Positions 32,511-43,716 of a stretch of 64,000 nucleotides of DNA are shown here, piece by piece; position 1 is the first letter of the stretch; each line of letters starts with the position of its first letter. The DNA is taken from assembly GCA_037176845.1 (NCBI GenBank), contig JAYKXP010000088.1, forward strand, positions 124,001 through 188,000, given 5' to 3'. The notes beneath the pieces were generated by a model. That model ran no database searches. It saw only the letters and a program-made list of their open reading frames with translations, and was not told the origin of the DNA. Position numbers and translations under genes: made by a program. The DNA comes from Paramarasmius palmivorus (lineage: Eukaryota > Basidiomycota > Agaricomycetes > Agaricales > Marasmiaceae).

Positions 32511-34163
32511 TTCAAAATTTCACGGTTGACGTGGACTAACCGTAGGCAAGCCTCACTTCTAATTCTCCAGGTAAGGAGTTAACGGCGACGCGTCCAGGGC
32601 CTGGGTGAAGTCGAACGTTGTCCATCGCAGGCCTGTCAGTGAAGAATGATCAACATACCTCTTGAATTACGGTGTGCAATAGGCGGGCCAAAGTGCTCAT
32701 GACTTTGCTCTTCTCTGTCGTGCATAGAGGCAGAAGTGAAGTACTAGTACTTAGGAGTACTTAGGACTAAGGAGACCCCTGATCTACTCCTATCTGCATC
32801 ACATGGTCAGCGACAGACCGTGACTGGAAATCTATCAATCCTATCAACCCGCCGTTTTATAGCAAATCCAGGTCAACTTCAAGCTTCAAGACTCTTTCTT
32901 GTCAAGGAGTGATTTGATGGACTTGTGACAGGGAAGGGTGCGTCTTCCAAGTTTTTTTTTTTTTTTACCTTGCAGTCAACTAAATTCACGAACAATAAAT
33001 CTGCAGGGAAGAGACGGCCGTGTAATGAGATCTATCATCTGCAGTATCGAACATTCATGACGAGCCAACTGCAAGATCCTTTCATGAATCGCGATTCGTG
33101 TACATATCTCGGCTTCAGTACGATGTCCCAAAGAACATCCGGCGAAAATAGAACTTGTCACAGTCAATCCCATGCAATGAACACCTATCTTCGTAGGCGA
33201 TGTGATGCTCTTGCTATTCAGGAAGCCGTTGAGGATTACCTTTACCGCTCAGCGCTCAATGTGAAGAGATCCCAGGGATCTTTTCTCAGGATGGCAAAAT
33301 TAGCAGATCTTGCACGGAGTCGCGAACACAAAGCGCTTTCTTTGCATCTTTGGAGCCCTTCTGCTCTGAATAGCCTGCCGTTCCCGCTGTTAACGATCTA
33401 AACACGAGTTGGTGCGAAACATATCATGTTTACCTCTCTTCGACGAACTCGGAGCCTGACTGCGTATGACCTCGTCAACGACGCTGGGAAGATAAGAACT
33501 GAATGGATGTGACAGCTTCTTTCTTGCTGTGGTTGATGGTGATGGGTAAGCAACTTCTATGGCGCCATTCTGTCGAGTCAGAGTTCAGAGCGTTGATGTT
33601 AAGCGATGCCAACGAGTGCAGGTCCTAACCTCTCGGAGAACGATATATGCCTTCGGACTCCCGTCCAACTCCCGTCGAGGCGGATTCAGAGGGATTGGTA
33701 ACGGTGAACGTCCTGTCGTCGAGTCATAAATGGGCGCTACTGTACTGAATGTTGCCCATTTGCAATGTCATTTCCTGTTCATTTCCAAGTTTTGGGGTCA
33801 AACAGAAATTTGGGTCGAATAGGAGACCGGTGGAGATTTCGGTGCTTGAACTACTTCCGACTCAACAATTCCATACAGCACATACCTCTACCTTGTCTAC
33901 AGTCTACCGGTACCCCAGACAGATATACACCTGAAATCGCGGGGTAACATGCCTATCAGACTTTCGTCCCTTGTTGACGATAGAAGGAAATATCTTCTCA
34001 CGAGTGCTATGCTTGACGACGAGGGATTGCCAGCGATTGTTGATACTCATTTCAGGGAACCTCTTCTACTTTTCTTTTCATTGCAGGTCATCCATCCCCC
34101 GGTGCTTTTGCCTGGCGCAAGCATTGTTTCTTCTTTTTTGGGTTATTCTGGTAACGGCAGAGG
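32511..34163. other. Long region without a recognised gene
   Basis: About 1.65 kb. A 158-codon plus-strand open frame at 32925-33401 begins in a poly-T tract and shows no domain; it is not called. The right part contains the promoter and 5' leader of the two-TM protein. A poly-T tract of about 14 bases lies near 32953. Confidence 0.4.
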
Positions 34164-35138
34164 ATGGCGTCGACTACTGCTTCTTCGTCGACTGCCTCAT
34201 CTTCGACTACCCCCGAAGAACCGCGGCCGCAGGCAGGTCCCTTGCCGCTGAAGCGGGGGGAGATTGGGTATAGGGAGGAGCAACATGAACCCGTAGCGGA
34301 GGAGGCAACCTCTGAACCAGCACTACCGGCTCGTCACCCAGCAGACAGGGAAAATACATCTTCAGAAAGCGACAACTCCAATGCCACTACGACCACATCT
34401 ACGGATTCTTCGTCCCCCACTCCTTCTGCATCCACAAACTCGATCAAAAAGTTCCTGAAACCCAAGAAGATTTCGTATGGGGGCATAATGTTGAGCACGT
34501 TGCTGGCCTTTGTTATCCAGCTCATCATGATCGGAGGAACCATTGCAGCTTGGGTCGTTTCTACGTTGATGCTGAACAAGAGGAAGAAGGAGTCGCAGGA
34601 ATCACAGGGAGGAGACACCATGACACAGGCAGCAGTTTCTTCAACGATCTTCATCCATGTGGTTTTTACCATCGCCATGCTTGGGCAGTTGCTCTTTCTT
34701 GAACGCCGAGTATTCCGTTTACGTGCAGAACGGTACGCACATTTCCACCCTGGAGAGATATTGCCAACGTCTAGGCGATTCCGGAACATGGATCCGTCCG
34801 TTGGGTTGTCGCCCTGGAATCGGCCGCCTCTTCCCACATATGCTGCTGCTCTTGCACAGAGTGGTGTCGGTACAGGCGATGTCGAAGACCACATAATTGC
34901 CCAGCCGCCGCCACCTGCATACGGCAACACTCGAGGAAGTACCTTGTTGCTATCAGGCTTTCTTCGTAATAGTTTGCGAGCTCAGAGACCGGCTTCAGAG
35001 ACTTCGCAGACAAGGAGCGATAGGCCAGTCAGTTACCGGAGTACGGACGAGGAATGGGAGGTGGTTCAGGACATCGACCGTGCGCGTCGATTGGAGGAGA
35101 CTCTTGCTAGGCTGGAGAGACCCAGATCCAGAAACTAG
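34164..35138 (+). CDS. Uncharacterised two-TM membrane protein
   Basis: A single open frame of 324 codons. The first 95 residues are hydrophilic, rich in Ser/Thr/Glu/Pro (MASTTASSSTASSSTTP start). A basic KKFLKPKK stretch precedes the first transmembrane helix (IMLSTLLAFVIQLIMIGGT). A Lys-rich loop and a second helix (FIHVVFTIAMLGQLLFL) follow, then an Arg-rich cytosolic tail with Pro-rich motifs (RPPLPTYAAAL, QPPPPAYG), the second resembling a PPxY WW-domain/ubiquitin-ligase docking site. The C terminus is charged, ending LERPRSRN. I recognise no family. The start is the first ATG before the Ser-rich segment. Confidence 0.75.
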   Translation: MASTTASSSTASSSTTPEEPRPQAGPLPLKRGEIGYREEQHEPVAEEATSEPALPARHPADRENTSSESDNSNATTTTSTDSSSPTPSASTNSIKKFLKPKKISYGGIMLSTLLAFVIQLIMIGGTIAAWVVSTLMLNKRKKESQESQGGDTMTQAAVSSTIFIHVVFTIAMLGQLLFLERRVFRLRAERYAHFHPGEILPTSRRFRNMDPSVGLSPWNRPPLPTYAAALAQSGVGTGDVEDHIIAQPPPPAYGNTRGSTLLLSGFLRNSLRAQRPASETSQTRSDRPVSYRSTDEEWEVVQDIDRARRLEETLARLERPRSRN

Positions 35139-35195
35139 TAACCCGAAAGGTACTTACAAACGTTAATGGGTACGTGAGATGGTAGCAATCTGATG

Positions 35196-35567
35196 TCATA
35201 ACAACACTGAAACAAGCCCCATCAAAGGTGTATGAAGCTCGTAATCCAGTTGAACGTTTGCGCCTTTCTGTTGTTGGTGTAATTCTGGTGTAATTGCGAC
35301 ATGTGGACAATAAACACCTTTGTAGCGTACAAACCTACCCTGTATTCGACTAAATCGCACGTTCCATTCCTTCGCATATTTATGCTCTTCCATCTCGTTC
35401 CCCCTGGTTCCATGCGCAAAAGGGAGGAGATTCCATTCTTCCCCGAGGTCCGACGCATGGAAGGGGCGGGTCCGAATAGAGCCGCCGTCGACGAGATGCC
35501 CAGGGAAGATTGATTCGTGTTCCGGATCTTGACACCGGTATGTGCGGCGGTCGCTTATTTTCACCAC
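35196..35567 (-). CDS. Hypothetical protein
   Basis: A minus-strand open frame of 123 codons starting MVKISDRRTYRCQDPEHE. Composition is protein-like, with no helices, signal or known motif. It is convergent with the two-TM gene and divergent from the arrestin-like gene. It could be an exon of a larger gene; a GTAGGT donor-like site occurs inside. Low confidence. Confidence 0.35.
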   Translation of the reverse strand: MVKISDRRTYRCQDPEHESIFPGHLVDGGSIRTRPFHASDLGEEWNLLPFAHGTRGNEMEEHKYAKEWNVRFSRIQGRFVRYKGVYCPHVAITPELHQQQKGANVQLDYELHTPLMGLVSVLL

Positions 35568-35702
35568 AAAATTTTTATCGTGTCAAACTCTTCCTCATTT
35601 GTACCTGTCGTAACGTGCATGAGCGGCTTTGTTTAACATGACTCATAAAAAACGAACCCTAAATCCTCTTTCCTTTCCTTCCTTTAAAGTTTTTTCTTCG
35701 AT

Positions 35703-35710
35703 TATAAATA
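35703..35710 (+). promoter_or_regulatory. TATA box of the arrestin-like gene
   Basis: TATAAATA lies 50 bases upstream of the ATG at 35760. Confidence 0.55.
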
Positions 35711-35759
35711 GTGCAGGTCCAAGCCTCTTGCGGTTTGTTTTCCGTTCCTCCTCAACCGA

Positions 35760-37219
35760 ATGACCTCACCAATCGTTGACGCAGAAGTTCTACCATCATA
35801 CACTGTATCTTCTCCTCCGCCTTGCTATTCCTCTAATCTAGCATGCGGTGAACAATGCATCCAGCATACACCTCGTTGTGGATCGCGCCCCTCTGGAACG
35901 TTCACAAAGCAGTCTGGCGGAGTGACTGTCGTCCTCATGGAGCAGCACAATGACGCGACTATCCCCATGTATGGTCGACACGGCATAGTACACGGTGTTG
36001 TCTCCCTCGACCATCGAGAAATTGTTAGCGACGTGAGAGTCAAAGTGAGTTTTTAACGTGTTTTCCGTCGTGATCGTCAACTGAACCGCCCAGAACAGCT
36101 TGAAGGTCGCATGCGCGTTCTAATCCCAGGAGGCGGTTCTCGGACGATAGAATTAGTCCATGACCTTCAATCGCTATGGTCCTACAACCCAGCTACAGAC
36201 CTGGATGCCATTTGCCCTAGTACGCTTCCATTCTCGTGCGCCTTCCCGACAACCTTCGAGGACAGGGGCGTCAAGCACAATATTCCGCCTTCGTTCGACC
36301 TTTCCTGTCTTGGTCCTTCTGGCCTGATTGCTAGTATCGACTACAGCCTTCAAGTAAAGGTCATTAAAGGACGCCACCGGGGAATAGGACTCTGGGTCAA
36401 AGTCAAAAAGTAAAGCCTAATTCCTCTTACTGCTGTGCAGCCCTCGCTAATGCACGTTTCCTCCCATAGAATCAGAATTCCTATCAAATATGTTCCTCGG
36501 TCGCGACCACCACGTCCTATAGTCGGAGATCCTGACCTCTTCTCCGATCTCAAAATTTCTCCCGAGGAATGGCATCAGACTTTATCGACAGTGCCCTCTC
36601 GTTCGCCTGGAACGGTTTCCCCAATAAATTGCAACGTAAGTTTTTGCTCTGCCATATGCGCCATTGCATTCATTTAATACGCTTATTCGCCAGTTCTTCG
36701 TGCCTTCATCCAAAGTCTTCTCCTTCGGCGATGTCATCCCCTTCCACATACAACTAAGTGGTCCTCTCAATTCGCTGCGCGACCTCTCGCAGACGGGACC
36801 CAAGTCTGCCGCGTCGCCACCCATCGTCCGGGTTCACCTACTTCGGCAGATATCGCTAGACATCGAAGGTCAGAAAGCTTGGAGAAACACCACGCTTTCT
36901 CATGGCAAAGTCTGGTCGATACCGCCACCCATGAGTACCATCACTGACCCTACAGGTTCTCGTGAAGAGAGCCTCGACTGGGAAGGTGAAATCAATGTAC
37001 CGGACAATGTATGTCCCAGCTTCAGCGTGGGCGACATGGCCGTCAAGGTACGCGTTGTTATCGCCGTCTATTGTAACACTTGCTGATTCTCGTCTGTAGG
37101 ATTTCCTTGTGTTAACGATCATTCCATCCAATCTTCAACGATCATCTTTAACGAACCATCAATCATCTGTTTCTACTCGGCTTGTTACGGACTCTTGGAT
37201 CGAAGAACCTTCATCATGA
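35760..37219 (+). CDS. Arrestin-like (alpha-arrestin) protein
   Basis: Alpha-arrestins link ubiquitin ligases to plasma-membrane transporters or act in trafficking and signalling. The protein starts MTSPIVDAEVLPSYTVSSPP. An N-terminal beta-sandwich pattern follows (VVLMEQHNDATIPMYGRHG, HGVVSLDHREIVSDVRVKLEGR), then SCAFPTTFEDRGVKHNIPPSF and GLIASIDYSLQVKVIKG, typical of the arrestin-N domain. The second half contains an arrestin-C-like stretch (FSFGDVIPFHIQLSGP, PPIVRVHLLRQISLDIEGQ, DWEGEINVPDN, KDFLVLTIIP). About six exons encode around 400 residues ending EEPSS. PPxY motifs are not obvious. The domain call rests on strand pattern and arrangement. Confidence 0.75.
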
Positions 37220-37563
37220 ATATTTTGCATAGACAATTCTACGGATTGAAAAAGTATGATTAGAGACATCTATTAATTATTGTACTATTAGGGACTTAAG
37301 GCAAACTAGAGGGGATATTGGATTATTGGATATACATGCACATTACTACAGATTATTATTATTATGCGTTTCAACAATGTATAATTAGCAAGAACGCAAT
37401 GTAACATGCTCATTTCCATCTTCAAGACCCGAAAAGCTTTTTTGCCACTTGGTGATGTCGATGAACGTTTGTGATTTTTTTTGCCGAGTGTGCCTGTTTT
37501 GTTTTGTGCCTGCCGGAGAAAAAAAAATTGGACCTCGAGCGCTTACGCCATTTACACCTCAAT
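37220..37563. other. Intergenic, AT-rich
   Basis: 3' flank of the arrestin-like gene (with ATT repeats near 37353-37365) and the promoter of ADE2. No coding signal. Confidence 0.45.
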
Positions 37564-39528
37564 ATGTCTGATCAGGTTGTAGGAATACTCGGTGAGCGTA
37601 TGTTTACCTCTCCTTACCTGGAAGCATGGCTTGATATTCAACAAATTCTTTTTCAAACTACAGATCACTTCAATCGAGAATACCATTCATTCGTTCGCTA
37701 AATTCATGTCGTAGGTGGTGGCCAACTAGGCCGCATGCTGGCAGCTTCAGCATCTCTCCTGAACATCAAGATTGCCGTACTGGACTCCGGAGAATCAGCA
37801 CCGGCCAAGCAAGTTGTTGCTCTCCCATCCGATTCCCAGGTCGCCCACATCGATGGTTCGTTCAAAGATCCGGCCAAGATCAAACAACTCGCGGCGGGCG
37901 TGGACGTTTTGACGGTTGAGATCGAGCATGTCGATGCTGATGCCTTGGAGGAGGTCCAGAGGTCCACGCATGTCAAGATTCACCCCAGTCCGAGCACTAT
38001 TCGGCTCATACAGGACAAGTATTTGCAAAAGGAGCACCTGAAGGCGAAGCAATGTCCGGTATCTGAGTTTGTGAAGGTGGAGAGCACGGTGGAATCGATA
38101 ACAGAGGCTGTTGACAGGCTGGGGTTGCCATTGATGCTGAAATCGAGGACTTTGGCATATGACGGAAGAGGAAACTACGTGTTGAAGGAACTCAGTCAGG
38201 CAAAGAACGCGATAGAGGCTCTTGGGAATAGAGGTTTATATGCAGAAAAATGGGTCCCATTTACGAAGGAGATTGCTGTTATGGTAGTGAGGTCGACAGA
38301 TGGAACGGTTTCCTCGTATCCAGCAGTCGAAACCATTCACAAAGACAACATCTGTCATCTCGTTTTCGCTCCGTTACGGAGTAGGAATCCTTCGTTATCT
38401 TCAAGAGCGCAAGCCATTGCAGAGCATGCCATCTCTACGTTGGATGGGGCAGGTGTATTCGGCGTGGAGATGTTTTTAATGGAAGATGGTATGCGTCCAA
38501 ACAGCCTTTTTAAAGCGGATTTCTCATTCGTACCAATAGGCGAAATCTACATCAACGAGATTGCTCCTCGACCACATAACTCTGGCCATTATACCATTGA
38601 GGCATGCGAAACTTCCCAATACGAAAATCATCTTCGTGCTATCTTATCCCTTCCTCTCGGATCCACTGCGCTCAAAGTACCTTCTACGGCCATGCTCAAC
38701 CTCATCGGCTATTCATCGTCCATGTCAGAAATCAAATCCGTGGTTGACGTCGCTCTTCGCGTTCCTGGAGCTTCCACGCACCTCTACGGTAAAGCAGAGT
38801 GCCGCAAAGGTCGTAAAATGGGTCATATCACTGTAGTCGCACCCTCTGATTCCGAGCTTCGTTCAAGACTACGTCCTCTGTTACAAGCGCTTCCAGGATC
38901 AACCCAGGAGGAAGTCGAACTTTACACTCCTCCGCTTCCAGACAGAGGCCACTCAAATCCCTTCCCGTTGGTTGGAATCATCATGGGCTCAGACTCGGAT
39001 CTGCCTGTTATGCTTCCAGCAGCACGTATCCTTGACAAGTTCAATATCCCGTACGAGTTGACTATCGTTTCGGCTCATCGAACACCGGATCGCATGGTTG
39101 AGTATGCACGATCCGCGGCAACGCGAGGCATACGTGTGATTATAGCTGGTGCTGGCGGCGCCGCCCATCTGCCAGGTATGGTTGCGGCACTCACACCGCT
39201 GCCGGTTATTGGTGTCCCTGTAAAGGGAAGCTCATTGGATGGTGTGGATTCGTTGCATAGTATTGTGCAGATGCCTGTGAGTAGTTTCTGCCTTCTGATG
39301 AGAGTTGCACTAACCCACGATGATCAGCGTGGTATTCCTGTCGCTACAGTTGCAATCAACAACGGGATGAACGCTGGCTTGTTAGCGATTAGAACCCTAT
39401 CCACGGGTGACTTCAAGCTCACGGAAGCGATGAGCAAGTATCTCAGTGATCTTGAGAAAGAGGTCATGGGTAAGATAGACAAGTTGGATCAGGTTGGTTG
39501 GGAAGCGTATGAGGTCAAGCGATCATAG
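37564..39528 (+). CDS. ADE2: Phosphoribosylaminoimidazole carboxylase (PurK-PurE fusion)
   Basis: The bifunctional fungal enzyme converts AIR to CAIR in de novo purine synthesis. A short first exon ([10 protein letters not shown]) is joined to [16 protein letters not shown], the nucleotide-binding start of the PurK-like ATP-grasp domain. ATP-grasp landmarks include [41 protein letters not shown] and [19 protein letters not shown]. The PurE domain follows from about residue 410: [53 protein letters not shown], and [13 protein letters not shown] 51-nt intron at 39277-39327 interrupts the PurE domain and happens to lack a stop in frame. The final 3' portion is duplicated at 43.3 kb. Confidence 0.96.
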
Positions 39529-39632
39529 ATCTACATTCTACTTTACCACATATCTAACAGATAGCAAAGCGAGAATTTTACATGTAGTAATTAGACGGAG
39601 AAATGGAGAACCGAGATCAAACATTGGTATCG

Positions 39633-39800
39633 ACAATGTTCTATGGGAACCAATGTAACTCGGAGTTGCCAAGGAACTGAGCGATGCAATCAAACAGCTC
39701 TCCGTGCGTGTCCTCTGAGGCGGGTTCATAGTCGAAGGAGTGTTCCTATCCTTCGACGACAACTAGCTATAGTTTGGCATCCCCTACAGCAATGAACACC
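39633..39800 (-). pseudogene. 3'-end fragment of the alpha/beta hydrolase gene
   Basis: This segment aligns with the terminal coding part and 3' flank of the hydrolase at 43717-44921, in the same convergent orientation to ADE2. Matching stretches include the reverse strand of ELFDRIAQFL and the region around the GKEHSFDYEP histidine motif. Homology ends near 39800, so only the last ~50 codons remain. Confidence 0.75.
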
Positions 39801-40200
39801 ATCCAATCTGTTTTGTTTATCCTTGTTCAAAAGTTGTGTAGATGTGCAAGAACGACGATTTGCAGGCCACGGATAAGCTAGATGCAGGTGGCCTGCACAG
39901 TCGCAGAACCTTTTCCATGGGTTATACAGACCTCAGCCTTCTTGTTCTCAGAATCTACTATTTGACTTGACATTATGCAACCTGTATTCTGTCCATGTCT
40001 GTCCATGTGTAGTTGACGCAACTGTCAGCACTATGCCAGAGTATACTTAGTACATACTTGTATCATAAAGGTAAGGTAACCATAGAGATAAAAGGATACC
40101 ACTCATGAATCAATGGACAGCCCCAAAACACACTAAGCCGGACGAGCTCCAGTTGGCGCATGCTGTTCAAGTCAGGGCTTGGATGATACAAGGGGAATTC
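39801..40200. other. Intergenic region
   Basis: No coding signal between the hydrolase fragment and the Crinkler-like gene. Confidence 0.4.
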
Positions 40201-42560
40201 TCAACTCACTGGAAACAGATCCTTCGTTGGCATGCAAATATGGAGCTTGGTCTTGATGAGGTCCTTGTATTGATTGGCTATCGGCACATGGGTGATTGGG
40301 GTCTGGTCGTCTGTGATGATGACATAGTGAATGACATATCTGTCATCATCGGATTTCTGAGCCACCCAATCCCTTTCCAAATATTCCAATGACCTCTTCT
40401 TGAAATCATGTCGCATGGAAATAGTCGACTGAATGACTATCAGGGACTTCTCACCCGCCTCGATATTGAGAATGAATGAGTCGTACCCTGCATGTGTCGA
40501 AGAAGAAGGACGATAGTACCCAGTTGTAAGCTGTTCCGGGTATTGACCAAATTTGAAGCGATGCAGGTCGAGAGCTGTTCGTTCGAATTCGGGGGGTTCC
40601 GAGGCCGTGATTACAGCACCGGGACCAACAGAGAGCCACAGCTGTCTACAGTTTGGAAATTTGTCAGTGAAGGTGGTGTTTTGACTACCCATGCTCTCAG
40701 CAACCATCTCCGTCCCCAACCATTTCCCACCATTTACCAAGGTATCATGAAGCCTCTCTTCCAGAATGCGTCCTGCTGGCGACCGAGTGTGAGAATGGCC
40801 GCGGAATGTGTCAAACAATTTCCAGACATGTTGATCCCATTCCGAGGCGAACCGACGCTGTATCAATTTGAGAATTTCGGCAGTTTGAATGGTAACATAA
40901 GCGTCTTTCCGAGTGGGTCCTGGATAGATGCCAACTATCCAATGTGACAAATCTTCTGCGTCCGACTGAGCCCATTGCGCATTCTGAACCAGTGTCCTAA
41001 GGCTTTTGAGAGTCATGGCGCCCAACCTTCTCTCAAGTTCTCCGCGATAGTCATCTGGGTCTTTGGCTTTCCAGTAGACATGACGTGCGCATGTACCGAA
41101 AGACTCGCAAAAACTGCGGAGCTCGTTATCGGTGATATCCCTTGCTGTTGGTCCTTGATACTCTCTCCTGGATACATAGAACATGAGAACAATTCACAAG
41201 TTCAGACATAGGATATGACGTACATGAGTACGAGCTCCTTGTACGACTCTGGCTTCATAACCCATTCGTAGTGGGGCAAACCCAATTTCCACACCCAATT
41301 GAACCGTTTTGTTCGGCGAGAGGCGGCCATGACGATTCGTCCGCTAGAGAGGCGGGCTTTTTGCGATGGTTTGTTAACCTCGTCGTTGGAATCAGCCAGG
41401 TACCAGACATCTTTTGGAATATTGTCGAGTTGAGGGTTAGTGAGAGCCATTTCTTCTACGCCGTTCTCCGACCAATATGTGACGTGATCGGGCTGGTTCT
41501 GGAAATAGGTGGGGAGTTTCTGAAGTAAGCGCTCCACGAGAACATAGTAAAGCCAAAGTGTTTTCCCTGTGAATCTCAGTAAGAAGTAAGGGTCGTGTTG
41601 AGAAAGACTAACCGATGCCGGGCGATCCTGTGACAATGAATACTCTGTGAGCCGGGGAGATTTGCCTGTCTCTCGACCAGTTGATTTTGGGCACTTTGTC
41701 TTCGTTTTTGTCACTGTCCACAACCATCCTGGATACGTCGTCGTCCTTGCTCGGTCCCTGCTTCGATCCCTCCGGACGATTGTCGGCTCCAGTGACATTC
41801 GCGTCAATCAACATCCCCCACTCTTTATCCTCCTCCGTATAGGTAGTGATGAATCGAGTTTCACCGTGGAAGAAGGATATTGCATCCTGCAAAGCTTGAT
41901 AATACTCTTGTCGGATGAACACTCGCTCCGGCTGGCCTTCGCTGAAGGAGAACAGGCACTGGAGTACCTGTTCTTGGGTGTCTTGAACAGTGGTATAAAG
42001 TTGGCCTCTGCTTTGTTGATTCCATGCAATGTCGAAAAGCTTCTGCATATTTCGTCTATTTTCATCCCGTCGCTCTGATCTATGGCTTTAGAACAGAATA
42101 AAGCACGGAAGCCTACAACGTACCTTGCATCTGGATGTCTAGGTCTTCTTCGTTTTCCAGTTTTCGTTTTTTGTTCGGTTGCTCTGTAATATGGCTTTAG
42201 ATCAGAATGAAGCACGGAGGTCTACAACGTACCTTGCACTTGGACGAGTAGTATCTCCTTTACCTTGATCTGCAACTCCGCTATTTCTTGCTGCTCGTCC
42301 AGATATTGAACCTCATTCTTGGAGAAAACGTCTTGGATTTGGGCAGCTACGTCTTCTCCGACGAACTTGACCTCCGGGTTTGAGCATCGCCACACTTTGA
42401 GTCGAAATGCAGGGATGCTGAGGTTTGCCTTTTCCTTCACTTTCTCCTTCAGGTCGTCAATATCGTCTGTACCCAGAGATAACACCTTGAAGGGCGGTGA
42501 AATAGGATGATTATTGTTATCGACGAGGATGACCCAAATCTTCATGGTCACGGTGGCCAT
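40201..42560 (-). CDS. Crinkler-RHS-type protein: Ub-like header, P-loop NTPase, REase-like domain
   Basis: The layout fits the CR (Crinkler/RHS) superfamily, proteins proposed to act in conflict or host interaction and known from oomycetes, fungi and other eukaryotes. The start at 42560 gives a ubiquitin-like Crinkler header (MKIWVILVDNNNHPISPPF, then DDLKEKVKEKANL, RLKVWRC). A short exon encodes a basic patch (KKRKLENEED, possible nuclear signal). The NTPase has Walker A FIVTGSPGIGKT, cut by an intron after GIG, and a WYLADSND segment in Walker B position. The C-terminal part resembles the restriction-endonuclease-fold tail, with YDSFIL followed by a LIVIQSTIS strand (D...QxT pattern) before a basic stretch. 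Around 730 residues in about six exons. No signal peptide is seen. It sits between the two copies of the ADE2-hydrolase duplication. Confidence 0.8.
42080..42123 (-). repeat. Intron nearly identical to its neighbour (copy 2)
   Basis: A 44-nt intron of the Crinkler-like gene. It matches the 49-nt intron at 42184-42232 at almost every position from the donor GTACGTTGTAG through the TCTAAAGCCATA near the acceptor. The last exon bases before both donors are also the same (TGCAAG). Confidence 0.85.
42184..42232 (-). repeat. Intron nearly identical to its neighbour (copy 1)
   Basis: A 49-nt intron, separated from its twin by a 60-nt exon. It differs from the twin by a few substitutions and a small insertion next to the acceptor. 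Confidence 0.85.
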
Positions 42561-43300
42561 GGTGGTGGTTTTGAACAGGGCCAAGCCAGCGCCAATATTC
42601 CCAAAGTCTCAAGATCTCAACCTCGAAAGACGACTAGATAGTTTTCGCTAGTCTCCAAACATGTATACAACAGTAGGTATAGGACAGGAATAAATAATGA
42701 AGAAATATACTCATAGATGATAGGTGTATAGACGAGCATAAGTATACCTTAAAGCAGGGGTCTCCACAGCCTTGGCTTAGGCCGCGTTCACACTCATCCC
42801 ACTTTAGTTTTAGTCTCCCCTAGGCAGACTCAATCGCTCGCAGGCTCGCTTGATATGACTTTAGTTTTGTCCAGTCCCATGGAAGTGATGATTCATTCTT
42901 CAATGTTCCTTTCCAGGTGCGTTCTACTGTCTTTTTGTTGAGAGCCTTTTGCTTATACCGTTCGTCAGTTACATAGCCGGCAATCCAGTTCGATGCTCTC
43001 GTTCATCGCTTTCTCCCATCAATTTTCGACTTCCGTCACCAATCCGTCACCGTGAAGTCTCGATTGTCGTTTTGGATCAATGGAGCTTCCGAAAGAGACG
43101 AGCTGTTTCGGAGATGATCGATGAGGTTTCGGCTACAGTAAACCTCGCATTCGGATCCTTGCTTATTGTGGTTTTCTTCTTCCACACATTTCCAGCCGTT
43201 TCCAGAGCCGCTTTTGTCCCTGGGCCTTGCATTTCATTAGGGCGTGGGTTATGTCTCCGAGTTCCCCGTCGCAATGGTTGCACATCGCCCATTAGTATCG
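42561..43300. other. Region without a recognised gene
   Basis: Upstream of the Crinkler-like gene. A 171-codon plus-strand frame at 42949-43464 runs into the ADE2 duplicate in the wrong frame and is not a gene. The left edge of the duplicated block is near 43300. Confidence 0.45.
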
Positions 43301-43700
43301 GCGCACCCGTAAAGGGCCCGGGAAGCTCGTTGGATGGCGTTGATTCGTTGCATAGCATTGTGCAGATGCCTGTGAGTAATTACTGCCTTCTGATGAGCTT
43401 GACACTGACCCACAATGATAAGCGTGGTATCCTGTCGCTACAGTCGCTATCAACAACGGGATGAACGCTGGCTTGTTGGCGATCAGAACCCTATCCACTG
43501 GTGACTTCAAACTCACGGAAGGTATTTCAGCGACCTTGAGAAAGACGTCATGGGTAAGGTAGACAAGTTGGTTGGGAAGCGTATGAGGTCAGGCGATCAT
43601 AGATCTACATTCTATTTTATCGCAATATCTAACAAATAGCAAAGCGAAAATTCTGTATGTATGTAGCTCATAGCAATTAGACAGAGAAGCGACCAACCGA
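43301..43700 (+). pseudogene. 3'-end fragment of ADE2
   Basis: A copy of the end of ADE2 (source 39211-39630), from the [17 protein letters not shown] segment through the intron, the [23 protein letters not shown] segment, the stop and 3' UTR. Defects relative to ADE2 include a lost base just after the intron acceptor (near 43430) and small deletions in the codons after KLTE and near the C terminus. There is no catalytic N-terminal domain, so it is not functional. Confidence 0.88.
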
Positions 43701-43716
43701 GATCTAATTATTGGCG

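Noticed and set aside
32925..33401. 158-codon plus-strand open frame
   Set aside because: It begins in a poly-T tract, has no domain or spliced neighbours, and the composition is not convincing.
37704..38052. Minus-strand open frames within ADE2
   Set aside because: Antisense shadows of a well-supported conserved gene.
42949..43464. 171-codon plus-strand open frame
   Set aside because: It runs into the ADE2 3' fragment in a non-coding frame and through its intron; the left half shows no family features.
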